A DNA stretch of 64,000 nt from positions 62,001 through 126,000 of the forward strand of contig QKWP01000619.1 of assembly GCA_003550325.1 (NCBI GenBank), in the 5' to 3' direction. A model generated the notes under the pieces. The model did not search any database and had not been told where the DNA came from. It saw nothing but the letters and a program-made list of their open reading frames with translations. This stretch comes from Gigaspora rosea. Its lineage: Eukaryota; Glomeromycota; Glomeromycetes; Diversisporales; Gigasporaceae. The translations under genes and the position numbers were made by a program. Below are positions 11,858-23,456 of the stretch, piece by piece. Positions within the stretch are counted from its first letter, which is position 1; the number at the start of each line of letters is the position of its first letter.

Positions 11858-12343
11858 TCAATATGATATCCATGAAACTTTAAAGTAATAGTTTACGAGG
11901 TCAACTATTTCTTTGTTATTTTTTAAATCTAAACAATATAAAGAATTTATCAATGGCTGCATCAATAATTCAACAAATTGCTCACACACCAAAGACCCAA
12001 AGCTTTGTTTATACCCATAAACCCAAACTTTGAATGAATTTGCATGATTACTATCAATTAAATGATCACATATTCTATTGTCAATATGAATTCCTAAATA
12101 TATTGCATAGCATGCGAGAACTTTGTCAGATAACATGATAATTTTTAAAAGTTTCTGATAATGATCTGATCTATTGAGTAAGCTTTTCATTATTTCAGTA
12201 ATGCAGAATGAAATGATTGAGTTGCCACATATCCGCATTATATTCCATTGAAAGATGTTATTTCCATTGAAAGATGTTATTATAGTAGGCAAAGGCAAAC
12301 ACGGCCGTCTCAGGAGTAAGATGTGGTAAAGGTGAAAAGTCAA
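11858..12343 (-). CDS. Hypothetical protein or exon, up to 161 codons
   Basis: The frame is open for 161 codons but its first codon is TTG. The first ATG lies about 34 codons in (before RICGNSIISF), so the upstream part may be another exon or non-coding. The C-terminal two thirds (KLLKIIMLSDKVLACYAIYLG, then CDHLIDSNHANSFKVW) looks like a helical soluble protein. No family is recognised. An 18-bp direct duplication (ttccattgaaagatgtta) at about 12242-12280 sits in the N-terminal part and encodes a repeat (SFNGNNIFQWN), which suggests recent slippage. No homology could be tested. Confidence 0.35.
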   Translation of the reverse strand: MTFHLYHILLLRRPCLPLPTIITSFNGNNIFQWNIMRICGNSIISFCITEIMKSLLNRSDHYQKLLKIIMLSDKVLACYAIYLGIHIDNRICDHLIDSNHANSFKVWVYGYKQSFGSLVCEQFVELLMQPLINSLYCLDLKNNKEIVDLVNYYFKVSWISY

Positions 12344-14499
12344 TTCTTGGAGAAGGACTTAAAAATATTGTCCCTGATAAATTAATAACGATAGAATTAA
12401 TAGAATTAATAATAGATATAATTTTTTTATTCAATTAAAAAAAAATACTTTGAGGTTGTGACAATCTAAAAATTGATATTAATTCTTGCTCCATGTTGTT
12501 GAAAATAATAGACAGATATTTTATGATTCGAATATAAATATAAAATTTTAGAATTATATTGATTATTTCAATATTCAATTGGACATTAGAATAGATTGTG
12601 TGAACTAAATTAAAATAAATTGTAATATAATTAAAAAGTACAATTTGTTATAACTGTAATTTTTCACACATCTATGAACTATATTGTTTCTAATTTATTA
12701 ATTGCAGTATCTTGACAAGAATTTGAAAGAGATTTAACTCGATCTTCTTAGCACGCTTCAAAAGACTGGCATATCTTATGTGCCTTGAGTAAAACATATC
12801 TCAAACTTACTTCTTATTTAATAATCTTGGCTAGCTAAACTTCTTAATGTAGAAAGGACTGATTCATATTCTCCTTTGTTGTATTTGTTAATCTTAGTTT
12901 TATGTCTGTAATTATCCAAAATTTCACTTATCACAAAAATTGTTTATTTATAAATAATTGTAAAAAATACTTATTAATTTAGTATGAAAGTAAATATATT
13001 CTTCAATTAATTTAGTAAAATACATTATACAAATAATAATTAATTCAATAAAATACATTATACAAATAATAATTAATTGTAGAATATTGTTTTATGATAA
13101 ATTATATGATAATTGAATCTTGCAATATTATCAGAATTATTCATGTGAATTGGCTAAAACATAAAAAAAAAAGATAATTATTTGTTTTTGGTCAAGTAAC
13201 CGGAATTTTCAATTTACTTAAATTTATTAAGCATAATTTAACTTCAATTAATTTTTAATTAAGATATTCCAATTTTTTTAAATTTTGAATTGAAACATAG
13301 TTAATTTAAATGCATACCAATATCAATTATGAAATGGTACTAAAATTTTCGATTTAATTATCCAATGAATAATTATACTTGCATTCGACACCCCAATCAG
13401 ATATATAGTTAGCTGTATCCAAATATTTTTTCATACACTATAGAAGAAATTGTTATAATAAAATACTGGAAATAATTCTTCAAAATTATATAACAACCAA
13501 TCAAAACTTATAATCTTTTGCAAAACTTTATTATTAGAGGTTTGTTATGAATTAATTATCACCTTATTTGTAAAAAAAAAATAATTTTCGAGATCGATAT
13601 TTTGCGGGCGGTGTTCAATAAAAAAGGGTCAAATTGACCAGATTTAAAAAAAGAGATTTCCTCCATTTCTATTGAACAGCGTTAATATGATCATCAATAT
13701 GATCATGTAATCTTATGGACCCATCATGAGTAGAACCCAAGTGTCTGCCCATGAGTCCGCGAAATCATGTGTATTATTGACTTTAAATAACAATATTAAT
13801 ACTGATATTTTAAAGAACAAGAAATGATTATTTTAATTAAGTTAAATTATTATAGATTCTTTATAATTAATTCCAATAAAACAGTTCAAGAATTAAATAC
13901 TTATTAACAGATGGAAAAACAGGTATTTATCTAAGAATTCTGTTTTAATCATTAAATTAATAAAAAAATATATTTACCAATAAAAAAACGATCTAGCAAA
14001 TTGAAAATGAAACGCTTAATAAAGAGCGTGTTATATCGACGACCAATTAAAAAATGATTTTGAAAATAAGGTTAAAGAACTTAAAAAAACAAAACTGAAT
14101 TTATTGGCCATTTACCATAAACTTGCAAATGATCCCAAATTCAAAAATTGCAAAAGCAAAAATTAGAAATTACAACAATAATTTAAAAAAACAAAGAATA
14201 TATGATATGACTTAATGGAATTTTGCAGTTTTATATGAAAATCATTTTTTTTGTGGCTTGCTAATAAATAAAAAAATTATATGAATTAATATTATATAAT
14301 GTCCTTTAAATTTCATGTTTATCAAATAGCCTTTAGAGTAGCAAAGTAACTTTTTTATATATTCAATGAGATGTAAATTGAACCTAATCATTTTTATACA
14401 AAGCTACGAATCTTTATAAATATAAATACAGTATTTTAATTTTACCTGAATGTTTTTTGCCAGGAAGGAATTATATTTAATTTTGTATGAAATTATATT
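12344..14499. other. Spacer, short tandem duplications only
   Basis: About 2.1 kb of very AT-rich DNA with no supported gene. A tandem duplication of about 37 bp (core ataaaatacattatacaaat) lies near 13015-13080. A slightly GC-richer patch with ggtcaaattgacc lies near 13600-13680. Confidence 0.5.
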
Positions 14500-14528
14500 T
14501 TGAATGATCAAAATGGCACCCTCTTAGA

Positions 14529-14616
14529 ATTTAGAGTTAGTGCTGGCCGAAATTATGTTAATGAAAGCCAGGTTTTTATATTAAATACACAACAAAATTC
14601 TGGCCACACTAACCCT
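14529..14616. repeat. Short foldback repeat, about 88 bp
   Basis: An inverted repeat of roughly 27 nt. The left arm has gagttagtgctggccgaaat and the right arm, reversed and complemented, has gggttagtgtggccagaatt; the spacer is about 35 bp. It is MITE-like. The open frame 14500-14847 is read through this repeat and is not supported as a gene. Confidence 0.6.
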
Positions 14617-14965
14617 AATCCTAGCACGCAACTAAATCTGTGTGTTTATTTTGACCTGTGTCAATATAGGTTTCCCTTTAAATTATTTGAAATTATACTT
14701 ATTTTTACCTTAATTTTTCTGGAATCATATCTGAAATTACATTTAATTTTGCTTGAATTATTAAAGCAAATTCGAAGAATATTCTCAATTAATTTCCTAG
14801 TCTATTGCGTCTATTATAGTATAGTAAAAAAATATATAGAATTTTGAACAATTGAATAATTTTAGCTATTAAATGTATTAAATTCAAATGCTACATTAAA
14901 AAAATATAATTCAGAATTCATTTTTAAAATATAGTTTGTAAATAGAGATATTAATTCTGGCAAAT

Positions 14966-15125
14966 AAAATTAGGGAGCTACTATTTCCACCATGGTATTT
15001 TGCTATTTCCACTATAGTTACACAAGATTTTCTATTTTTAGAATTTGAAAATAATATATGCACTTAGGGAGCTGTCGTAAATCAGGTGATTTCTATCTCT
15101 TAAGGGGCTACTCCCACCCACCCAC
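14966..15125. repeat. Left arms of two inverted repeats flanking the TE island
   Basis: Two modules. First, ttgctatttccactatagtt with neighbours (14985-15050) recurs inverted at 30540-30605. Second, the block with aaatcaggtgatttct and a cccacccaccca tract (15064-15125) recurs inverted at 29580-29640. Together they bracket the composite insertion between them. They may be the ends of older MITEs into which everything else inserted. Confidence 0.6.
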
Positions 15126-15927
15126 ACCTGACATCTTATTTTTTTTTTTAATGTTAAGGTAAGGTCATGCCTCTGAACTTTATTGAGTGTATATTAATCA
15201 TTACAATATATTGCTTACAATTATTATACTATCTACTAAGTACTGAGACTTGGACTAATTTATCCATAACCTAAACCTACCAGAGCTTACCATACTCCTA
15301 TTCATATAGCTAGCCTGGATTTGGATGTTTCTTTTCCCCAACTAACCATTAGTATTCACATGTCCACCCTTTACCCACATTTCCTAATATCATTGCTTCC
15401 AATTTGGTGTATGTAATTCCAGGTAGGCACTTTCTGCTTCCAAATTGGTATATCCAGTTCCTTACTAGTGTACTTCTTGGGAGTTTGTATCTTAATCCAT
15501 GCTGCTGCCTCTACCATATTGGGTAAGTATCAATTTTCAAAAAGGCTCTTAATATTTGGATTAATCAAATAATAATATCAGATCAAGCCTGCATGCTGCC
15601 ACAACTAGCTAATTTTTCTGCAACTTGGGGACCCAGGATTTAATGTTCCAAATTCAGAAATGTGCGAATGACTGTACTCCCTACTATGGTAACGAGTATC
15701 CAGGCATGTTTCGCTGAAGCTTCTAGTCTCTGATGTAGTTGGATGATATCATGAGGCTCGGCCAACCCGATCTACCACTACATGCACGTATACCAGCTAT
15801 ACCAGTTACTGGTGGTCCTAGATCCTCTTAACATTCTAAGACTCCCATATAGGTGCACCCAGAGCTCTGTTGGGCTTTGACATGTACACATCTCTATGCT
15901 TTTACTTCTTTTTGGTCAGTTAGTTTC
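15123..15927 (-). mobile_element. Interrupted SINE-like retroelement, left part (3' tail side)
   Basis: The poly-T start followed by ttaatgttaaggt, read on the minus strand, is a poly-A tail. The same tail (ttaatattaaggt) begins the complete element at 62036. The flank cacacctgacatctta (15123-15138) is repeated with one mismatch at 28370-28385, a 16-bp target-site duplication. That means one retroelement once spanned 15139-28369 and was later split by the 12.2-kb Polinton-like element. Its GC content is clearly above its surroundings. It has no open frame and is 5'-truncated relative to the copies at 28624 and 62036. Confidence 0.7.
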
Positions 15928-16569
15928 AGTAGGGCGAAAACGGGAGTTCTAGGACAGAATTCCGTAAATGTATCCAGAATAGGCTCCTTACCCTCTTTAC
16001 AAGCTCTTCTAGATATATTTAATCATTTATCGAATTCAAGCTCTAAATTACGCTAGAACCAGATCCTGTTAACTTACTCACTTTACTCCTAAATTTGGGC
16101 TTCCAACTTTAAAAAGTACATAGTCTTTGTTAACGCTCTGGCTATGTTTTTAACCCCAAACAAGATAACAAAAAAATTATGCTATATTGCTTGCCCTTGA
16201 AATGAGCAGAGAGTATCGAGGACCGAAGTGTCCGAGTGTGCTTCTCTTCGGGCCCATTCAAGCCTAATACGCATACTATTTTCTATGTTATCCTAGAATT
16301 AATTCAAAAAGCGATTCATTACTATCTAGCAAAGGACAAAAAATGCTAAGTTCTACTTCATAAAGATAGGATTTAGCTATTAAGGGTGAGACTTATCCGA
16401 TCAGAGGTGAGATTTAGCTATTAGTGGTAAGACTTATCCGATCAGAAGTGAGACTTATCTGATCAGAGGTAAGACTTATCCAATCCGAGGGGTGAGACTT
16501 ATCCGATTAGAGGTGAGTCTTATCCGAGGTGAGACTTATCCGATCAGAGGTGAGTTCTAGCTTCTGAGC
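15928..16569 (+). repeat. Left terminal inverted repeat of the Polinton-like element
   Basis: About 640 bp, matching the right end (27452-28091) in inverted orientation with scattered mismatches and small indels, up to the shared word gctcagaagctagaactc. The outer half is unique sequence; the inner ~170 bp is the tandem array described separately. Confidence 0.9.
16386..16557 (+). promoter_or_regulatory. Subterminal tandem repeats in the left TIR
   Basis: About eight imperfect copies of a ~20-21-bp unit with core ggtgagacttatccgatcag, some shortened. The same array is inverted in the right TIR (about 27468-27650). By analogy with other elements, such iterons could bind the integrase or a replication or terminal protein. 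That role is inference. Confidence 0.7.
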
Positions 16570-16699
16570 CCAAAAAATTAATTAAATAAAACTATATATA
16601 TTATAAAAAGTGACCAATATAATATATTAATTAAGGATAAATATTTTTATTTAAACAAAAGTTTACCCAATATATTAACAGGTGAGACTTAATAATATC

Positions 16700-19600
16700 A
16701 TGCCTAGAAGTGATAAAAAAAATCGTACATGTGCTTGTTGTGGATATACTTTTACAAGACCAGAAAAACTTCGCAAGCATTATAAAAGCAAAAAAAATCA
16801 ATGCAATATACCATTTGCCCGAACCCAAGTATCCAATCAGGGGCTACCTCTCATTTCTAAATCTGGTTCAAACTCAGCAATCCAAGCCTCTCCCTCACAG
16901 AACAAAGTTCAAGAAGGGGCCCAAGTTCAAGAAGCCGGCCCAGGCCCGGCGACCCAAGCCTATAGAGAAGAAATATTCTCTGAGCAGAATAAAGTCCAAG
17001 AGAATGATATAGTATTTGTGGAAAAAAGTTATGACCCAGCCAGACCACATAAAAGTCTCAAAAATATGTCCGTGTGGGAAGGAAAAATTCCAGCAGACAA
17101 TAATCCAGCATATGCTTTTAATAAACAGCAAGACAATCAAACAGCATATGCCGACGCCCCATATATGCCCCAACTCATGGCCTCAACACGCAAAGCAATT
17201 ACCAATATACTCAAAGAAGAGCTCTACAAAAAGGATCAAATAAAAACATCATTAGTTATAGAAAGCACATACGCAAAATATAAATATAAAGGAGAAGGTG
17301 ATGCTATGGACAAAGCGAATTATGAACTTAGTCTGACCCATTCATATCATAGAGGAAAACAACATATTCTTCTTTCAGAAAATGATATAGACCCATATTT
17401 AATTCAATCTGTAGGAGAAATTGATATACAAATTGAGAATCACTTAAAAGAGGAGTCCGGTAAAATTCTTCTTAGAATAGAAAATATATTTATTGAATCC
17501 TATACCTACCGTCGAACTAATGGAGGTTCCTATATTCCTACTCCTAAAAAGCTCGCCAATACAAAGTGCACTATTAATCCAGATAATAAAGGTTTAGTCG
17601 ATCCAGAAACCAATACATTATCTGAAAAATGTCTTTAAGAGCATTAGGAGTATACTTTGCTTATCAGGATGGATATACAGAACATCTTGAACAAATCTTT
17701 CGAGCTACAAAATACAAGCCCTATTTAGATAAAGTTAAGCTCGATAGAATTTCTATGCCTACTCCAGTTTGTTCCTGTATATTTAACAAGATTGAGGAAA
17801 TGAATCCGGATATCTCTATCAATGTCTGGGAATGGAAAAAAAGAAACAGGAACCCCTAAAGCAGTAATAGCTAGCAAAAACTATAAAAGATGCCATATTA
17901 TTGACCTTTTAGCTCTTACAGATATTACCAAATCTGAAGATAACAAGTACGGACAAAAAACCATTTTCTTTGGATTAAGAATATAAATGGGCTAGTTTTT
18001 AGAAATACCGCCCATCATGGTAAAAGATATATTTGTAGAAAATGCACTCAAAGTTTTTCTACAATAAAGGCTTTGGATCATTATCAAGAGCACTGTTTCG
18101 GTTTGGAGGAAGCAACTCAAGAAGTCAAATTACCCATCAAAGGTGTTAATGATTTTGAGAAGTTTAAAAATTACACCCGGATGATTAATGCCCCATGTAT
18201 AATTATAACTGACTTCGAGGCAAACAACAAGAAATGCAACGAAGAATATGGAGGACAAATGCGAAAACTTGCCAAGCAAAAAGCCAATAGCTTTTGTTAT
18301 CTAGTTCATTGAATTGATACTGGAGATGTATGGGGGCCTTTTCTATATCGGGAAGAAAATACTACACAAGAATTTGTCTGAAGAATCGATAAGGAGTTGG
18401 TTGAAATCAATAAGGTCTTGGCTATTAAGCATGACCGAATTGAGACTAAGGAAGACAAGAAAAAATTTGCTGAAGCAAATACCTGTTGGATTTGTAAAGA
18501 TAAATTTGATGAAGAGAATAATAAGGTCTGGGACCACTGTCATATAACAGGTAAGTTTCAAGGACCTGCCCACAATGCATGTAATCGCAAACTTCAGATT
18601 GAAGCATGGAAGACGCCAATTCCAGTTATTTTTCATAATTTTCAGGGCTATGATTCTCACTTAGTCTGTGAATCTGTCAGGCAATCTGTTAATGCTCACC
18701 AAATTAGAGTTGTAGCCGAAACATTTGAGCGATACAAGTCTATGAAGGTAGGTCAGCTAAAATATATAGATAGCATGCAATTTATGAATAATAGCTTGGC
18801 AAATCTTATGAAAAATTTGGGTACCAACCACCCTATTACAAGCTGGCACTTTAAAGACTATTCTCAAGATCAAATTTCATTAGCAAGTCATAAAGGAGTT
18901 TATCCTTATGACTATATCGATTCACAAGATAGGTTTAAAGAAACAGAGCTTCCTCCTTTTCATGAGTTTCATAGTACTCTTAAAAGCAAAATTTCACAAG
19001 ATGACTATCAACATGCCCAAAAAGTATGGAAAACTTTTGGTTGTAAGACTCTAGGAGAGTATCATGACCTCTATCTTAAGATTAACATATTTAGCCTGAC
19101 AGATATTTGGACCCAATTTCGAAAAATATGTATGCAATATTATGAGCTCAATCCCAGCCATTACATATCTGCACCTGCACTAGCTTGGGATGCTATGCTT
19201 AAAATGACTGAGGTTAAAATTGAGCTTTTTACAGACATGGCTATGCATGATTTCATAGAAAAGGCTAAGCGTGGCGGGATAGCTATAGCTTGTAAGCGCT
19301 ATTTCAAAGCAAATAATCCTAAGATAGGTGAGACATTTAACCCATCTAAGCCTACAATTTGGATAAGCTATGTCGATGCAAACAATCTTTATAGCTGGGC
19401 CATGAGTCAGTATCTGCCTATCGGAAATTATCAATGGAAGGTAAGCCGTAAATATCTTGAAGATAATCCAAATGAGCAAAAAAAAATCTTGAAAAGATTC
19501 TTAATACTGATGCAAATTCTCTACGAGGTTATTTTCTAAATATTAAGGCACACTTTCCTCTAAAAACCCATGACTATTTGAGTGATTTACCCCAGCCGTA

Positions 19601-20796
19601 GAGAATATGGCTGTAAGTAAAGATATGTTGTGTTCCTATACCTTAGAGCTTGTAGATAACTTGGATGGAGGACGGTTTTTAGCAACAAAAAAATTAGTTC
19701 CCCATTTTGGTCCACGAAAAAATTATGTTATCCATTACCAAGAACTCCAATATTACGTAAAATTGGGTATGATAGTTGATGAGGTTACAGAAATCCTATC
19801 ATTCGACCAAACTAACTAGCTTGCTCCTTATATCGCCTTTAATACAGAAAAGCGACAAGGCGCTAAGAATGCTTTTGAGAAAGATTTCTTTAAGCTCATA
19901 AATAATTCGGTATATGGCAAAACTATAGAAAATGTTCGCAAATACCAAGACGTCAAGCTCATGGCTGTAAACAATGATAAAGATGAAAAGAAGTTTATTA
20001 ATCAAATTCGTAAACCCTCTTTTAAATATGCCAGACAGCTAGAAAATACACTTGTAGGAGCACATATGGGAAAGGCCACTGTAACTCTAAACAAGCCTAT
20101 TATTGTCAGAGCATCAGTCTTGGGCCTTAGCAAGCTTCACATGTACAGCTTTTGGTATGGATATGTAAAAGAGAGATATGGTAATAATGCCCAGCTCGGA
20201 TATAAGGATACAGACTCATATATGTTTCAAGTTGAGACTGAGGATATCTATAAAGACATGGAGAGCGACCTGATCTTTTTGATCTTAATGATACTAAGAC
20301 TATTGGGCTTTTCAAAGATGAGACTCCCAGCAATGTAATCACAGAATCTTATCATATCCGGGCCAAGTCATACCACTATGCTTTAGCAGATAAGTCTACA
20401 AAGTCTAAGCATAAAGGAGTTAGTAAAAAAGGTATAGATGAGATGGCTAAAAATACTTATCCAGAGAATAATTCACCTATGACCCAAGTTTATCGAGACT
20501 GTCTATTTGGTAATAAAGTATTCTATGCCAAAAATATAGGTATCCGGTCAAAGAATCATATATTATCTTTAGTCAAATCAGAAAAGAAGGCACTATGCCC
20601 AATCGATACTAAGCGCTAAATCTTATCAGATGGAATTACCTCTTTGCCATATTTTTATTGCCATAATAAAGCTTATAAGAATATGGTCAAGGCTAGTATA
20701 CCCCATGAAGAGGCCGAAAAAAGAGCTATAAGGGCCAAGCTCCCAGAGAAGTATCAAAACAAATATACGTCTCACATAGCTAGCTCATCGCCATAA
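16700..20796 (+). pseudogene. Protein-primed family B DNA polymerase, degraded
   Basis: Successive frames encode one Polinton-type DNA polymerase. The start is the ATG at 16700, which gives an N-terminal zinc finger (CACCGYTF, H and C following, residues ~11-35). Later come a Cys/His insert (CWICKDKF, DHCHITGKF, HNACN), exonuclease motif HNFQGYDSH, polymerase motif A (DANNLYSWAMS), motif B (NNSVYGKTIEN) and motif C (YKDTDS). The enzyme would copy the whole element using a terminal protein as primer (family knowledge). Lesions: frameshift near 17636 and in A-runs near 17840 and 17955; TGA at about 18310 and 18378; frameshift near 19490; TAG at 19817; frameshift near 20270-20340; TAA near 20617. 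Some TGA/TAG stops sit where Trp is expected. The frame ends at TAA 20794-20796. Confidence 0.9.
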
Positions 20797-21116
20797 ACTA
20801 GACTAGTGATACTGTATATATAGCAGACCATATAACAACATAAAATATTCCCACTGCCTTTTTGCAATGTTTGCATGAAGCCAGATATAAATAGTCAAAA
20901 TATATTTGTTATCAATATATTTTTTTTTTTCGAGCTCTTTTTTTCTTATTTCATTCAAAAAAAATTTATCACGAGAAGGTGGTATTATTATTTGAGTTAG
21001 TAGTATGTGACCCCCAGGTCACAATATCATGTGACTACTGCGCTCTGGTAACATGGTGTCCCTCTCAGCAATTAATTTTTTTATATATTTAATATCTATA
21101 TATATAATACTAAAAA

Positions 21117-21380
21117 ATGGAACATAAAATATATAAGCAACAAAAAAGACTAAGTGAATATTATTCTCTATATAAAAAGTTAAAAAAGATAGTAAAATCG
21201 GTAAAAGAAACCATAGACTGGATAGAAAATAATATAGAAGAGCAAACCAGTCTTGAGTTAGGTAAAAAACTATCAGATTCAGACCTTTTTTTCGCAAGCT
21301 CAAAAAAAGAAAAAAATGATTACCTAACTTCTGGCTTTGAGCAAGAATTGCAAGAAGGCGGGGGAGCAAGCTTAAAATAA
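21117..21380 (+). CDS. Small coiled-coil ORF of the Polinton-like element, 87 aa
   Basis: ATG to stop, 87 codons. Charged and helical (KRLSEYYSLYKKLKKIVKSV, then IDWIENNIEEQ), likely a short coiled coil. It ends in a Gly-rich tail. It lies between the polymerase and the HTH-like ORF on the same strand. No family is recognised. It may be an intact accessory gene or the remnant of a larger one. A minus-strand fragment at about 21490-21600 (KTEQKLKEKLYSALKSKAK) also reads as a coiled coil. Confidence 0.4.
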   Translation: MEHKIYKQQKRLSEYYSLYKKLKKIVKSVKETIDWIENNIEEQTSLELGKKLSDSDLFFASSKKEKNDYLTSGFEQELQEGGGASLK

Positions 21381-22014
21381 TAAATACTATCTGCCTTCTT
21401 GCAAAGCCTTACTTTAGAGTAAGGCCTTGGTTTGTCAACCAAATTTTTTTCGAATTCCTGTAGGGCAATAATTGCTAAAGCTCTTTCTCTTGCTCTAAAT
21501 ACTTAGTTAGCAACTTCTCGCTAAGATCATTAATTTTCGCCTTAGATTTAAGAGCAGAATATAGTTTTTCTTTAAGCTTTTGCTCTGTTTTTTTTTGCAA
21601 GCTTGAAAAACAATATATCTGACTGGGCTGGCTTACAAAAATTGCAAGAAGGTATAGACATTGGTCATGGACTTTTTTGTATAATAAAAATATATTTGAA
21701 ATAATATATATTTCTGGTTTATCCGAAACCTTCTATTTAACCTATATATTCTATATATCCTATTTATCTGATTCTTCCAGAATTTTTTTCTAGTATATTA
21801 TATATTCATCCGGTATATCTGATTTATCCAGTATATTTGGTATAACTGGTATAATATATTTTCTTGTATCCTATTTAATAAATTATTTTGAAATAATATA
21901 TTAGATATTAGATATTAGATATAAAAATACTACATGCTTAGGCAACGCATGAGATGTAATGCTCCTTCTTTATCTCTAGCCGATTATGATTTTATTATTT
22001 AATATCATAATAAT

Positions 22015-22424
22015 ATGCCAAGGACTAAAGCTTTGAATGAGCTAAAAGAAAAATATAGCATATCACAAAAATGTATTTATCAGATCTGGAGAGGCGAGGA
22101 AAAAAATAGGGTTGCATAGAACCAACCAATTCCGCCTCTCGACTTTGTCAAGGAAGATAGAGAAAATTTGGTTAACGACTCTATTCAGGCCTCTTTTTCT
22201 CATTTCATTCAAAAAAAAATAATTTGGAAAAAAATATTATTGCTCCACAGATCAAAGATCAAGGGGATTCAAAAAAAAAAATTTCTTGTCTAATAGACAA
22301 GATTCTGCCTCTCAACTTTGTCTACGAAGGCGGGGGGCAAGAAGATCTAAATGCATTTTACGAAAAAGAAACTATTCGAGATAAAAAAAACATAGCCAAA
22401 CTTAAATCTATACTAGCTAAGTAG
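22015..22424 (+). pseudogene. HTH-like small ORF and downstream fragment
   Basis: The ATG at 22015 opens a 34-codon frame (stop 22117-22119) with a helix-turn-helix-like stretch (ELKEKYSISQKCIYQIWRG) of the kind found in transposase or resolvase DNA-binding heads. In other frames the sequence continues with PPLDFVKEDRENLVND, and at 22224-22424 with LPLNFVYEGGGQEDLNAFYE. The two segments resemble each other, so this may be one frameshifted gene with an internal repeat. It could be a regulator or DNA-binding factor of the element. This is speculative. Confidence 0.4.
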
Positions 22425-22528
22425 ACAATTCAGCTCATCGTAGAATGATAGAAACTTCTCACATGCGTCAGTAAGAATCTCTTTAGCACTGAGAGTATCA
22501 AATAACATTTTTTCAAGTTCATCATAAC

Positions 22529-23456
22529 TTATATATTTTTATTTATTAGGATATTGGTTTCTCCCTTATTATAAACTGAAAGTGGAATAGTAATACTTTT
22601 TCCATTAGCTGATGCTATAAACTCACCCTTTACTATAGGTTCCCAGCCAGCCCGATGTTGCCATCTAGTGCCAAGAATAAATAATAATATATCATTGCCA
22701 TTATTATCTTTTTCTGTTGGTAAAACTGAAAACTCATCTGAAATTGTTAAGGTATTATTTCCAATGCCTATAGTAACAGGTATATCAGAAAAGGTCCCAA
22801 CAGATTGTTTTTCGCCAACAGCCCCTGTTAGTCTATAAACCTTTTTTCTATCTATTTTTAGTCCAAAATATTTTATAAAATGGTTTGCAATATTTTCAGA
22901 AATATATGACCCATCTGAACCCATATCGAGTAATGCATGGGGTATTTCTAAATCATATACTTTACATTAAATCGTAGCATAGTTATTGGGTTCTTTTATT
23001 TGCAAAAAGTTTATTTTTAATGGGTCAAGCCAATTTTGATATAATTGGGCTTCTTGATATTGTTTTATAGCATAATTTAGACACGAAGTGCTCGACTTTG
23101 TCGAGGAAGAATACCCTCCCATCTTCTCACAATAATTGCTTGAAGTTAAATATGCCAGCATATCTTTTTCTGAGCATGCGAGGAAAAATGACTCTAAAAT
23201 AAATTGATACTTTTTTATTATATTTTCCCATACTTTGGCTACTTCTTTATTCGTACAATTTTTTGAATGATATGAATAAAATGAGTCTTTCATTTTGGGG
23301 AATAATTTACTAAGATCCGTATATATTTCTGTTAGAATTTCTTTAGGGCATTGAGAAATATATCTTGTTAAAATATATTTAACCGACTCTAAAAATATCT
23401 GATTTTCATTAATAGTTTTTTTTACTAGTTTTTTGGATTTCTTTTTTATAGAAGAC
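22529..23456 (-). pseudogene. Retropepsin-like aspartic protease domain downstream of gag
   Basis: On the minus strand the frame from 23456 down to 22529 is open except for one TAA at 22967-22969. Just after the stop comes HALLDMGSDGSYISENIA. The D-x-G-S core followed by a hydrophobic/Ser stretch is the active-site signature of retropepsins (retroviral and LTR-element proteases, which act as dimers). Downstream, FSDIPVTIG and DILLFILGTRWQ fit the following strands and the ILG near the C-terminal helix. The upstream ~150 residues have a Cys-containing helical linker. The domain normally cleaves the gag polyprotein. It sits directly after gag on the same strand but in a different frame. Confidence 0.75.

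Noticed and set aside
16857..17173. Minus-strand open frames over the polymerase start
   Set aside because: Shadows of the polymerase frame; no motif and no start context.
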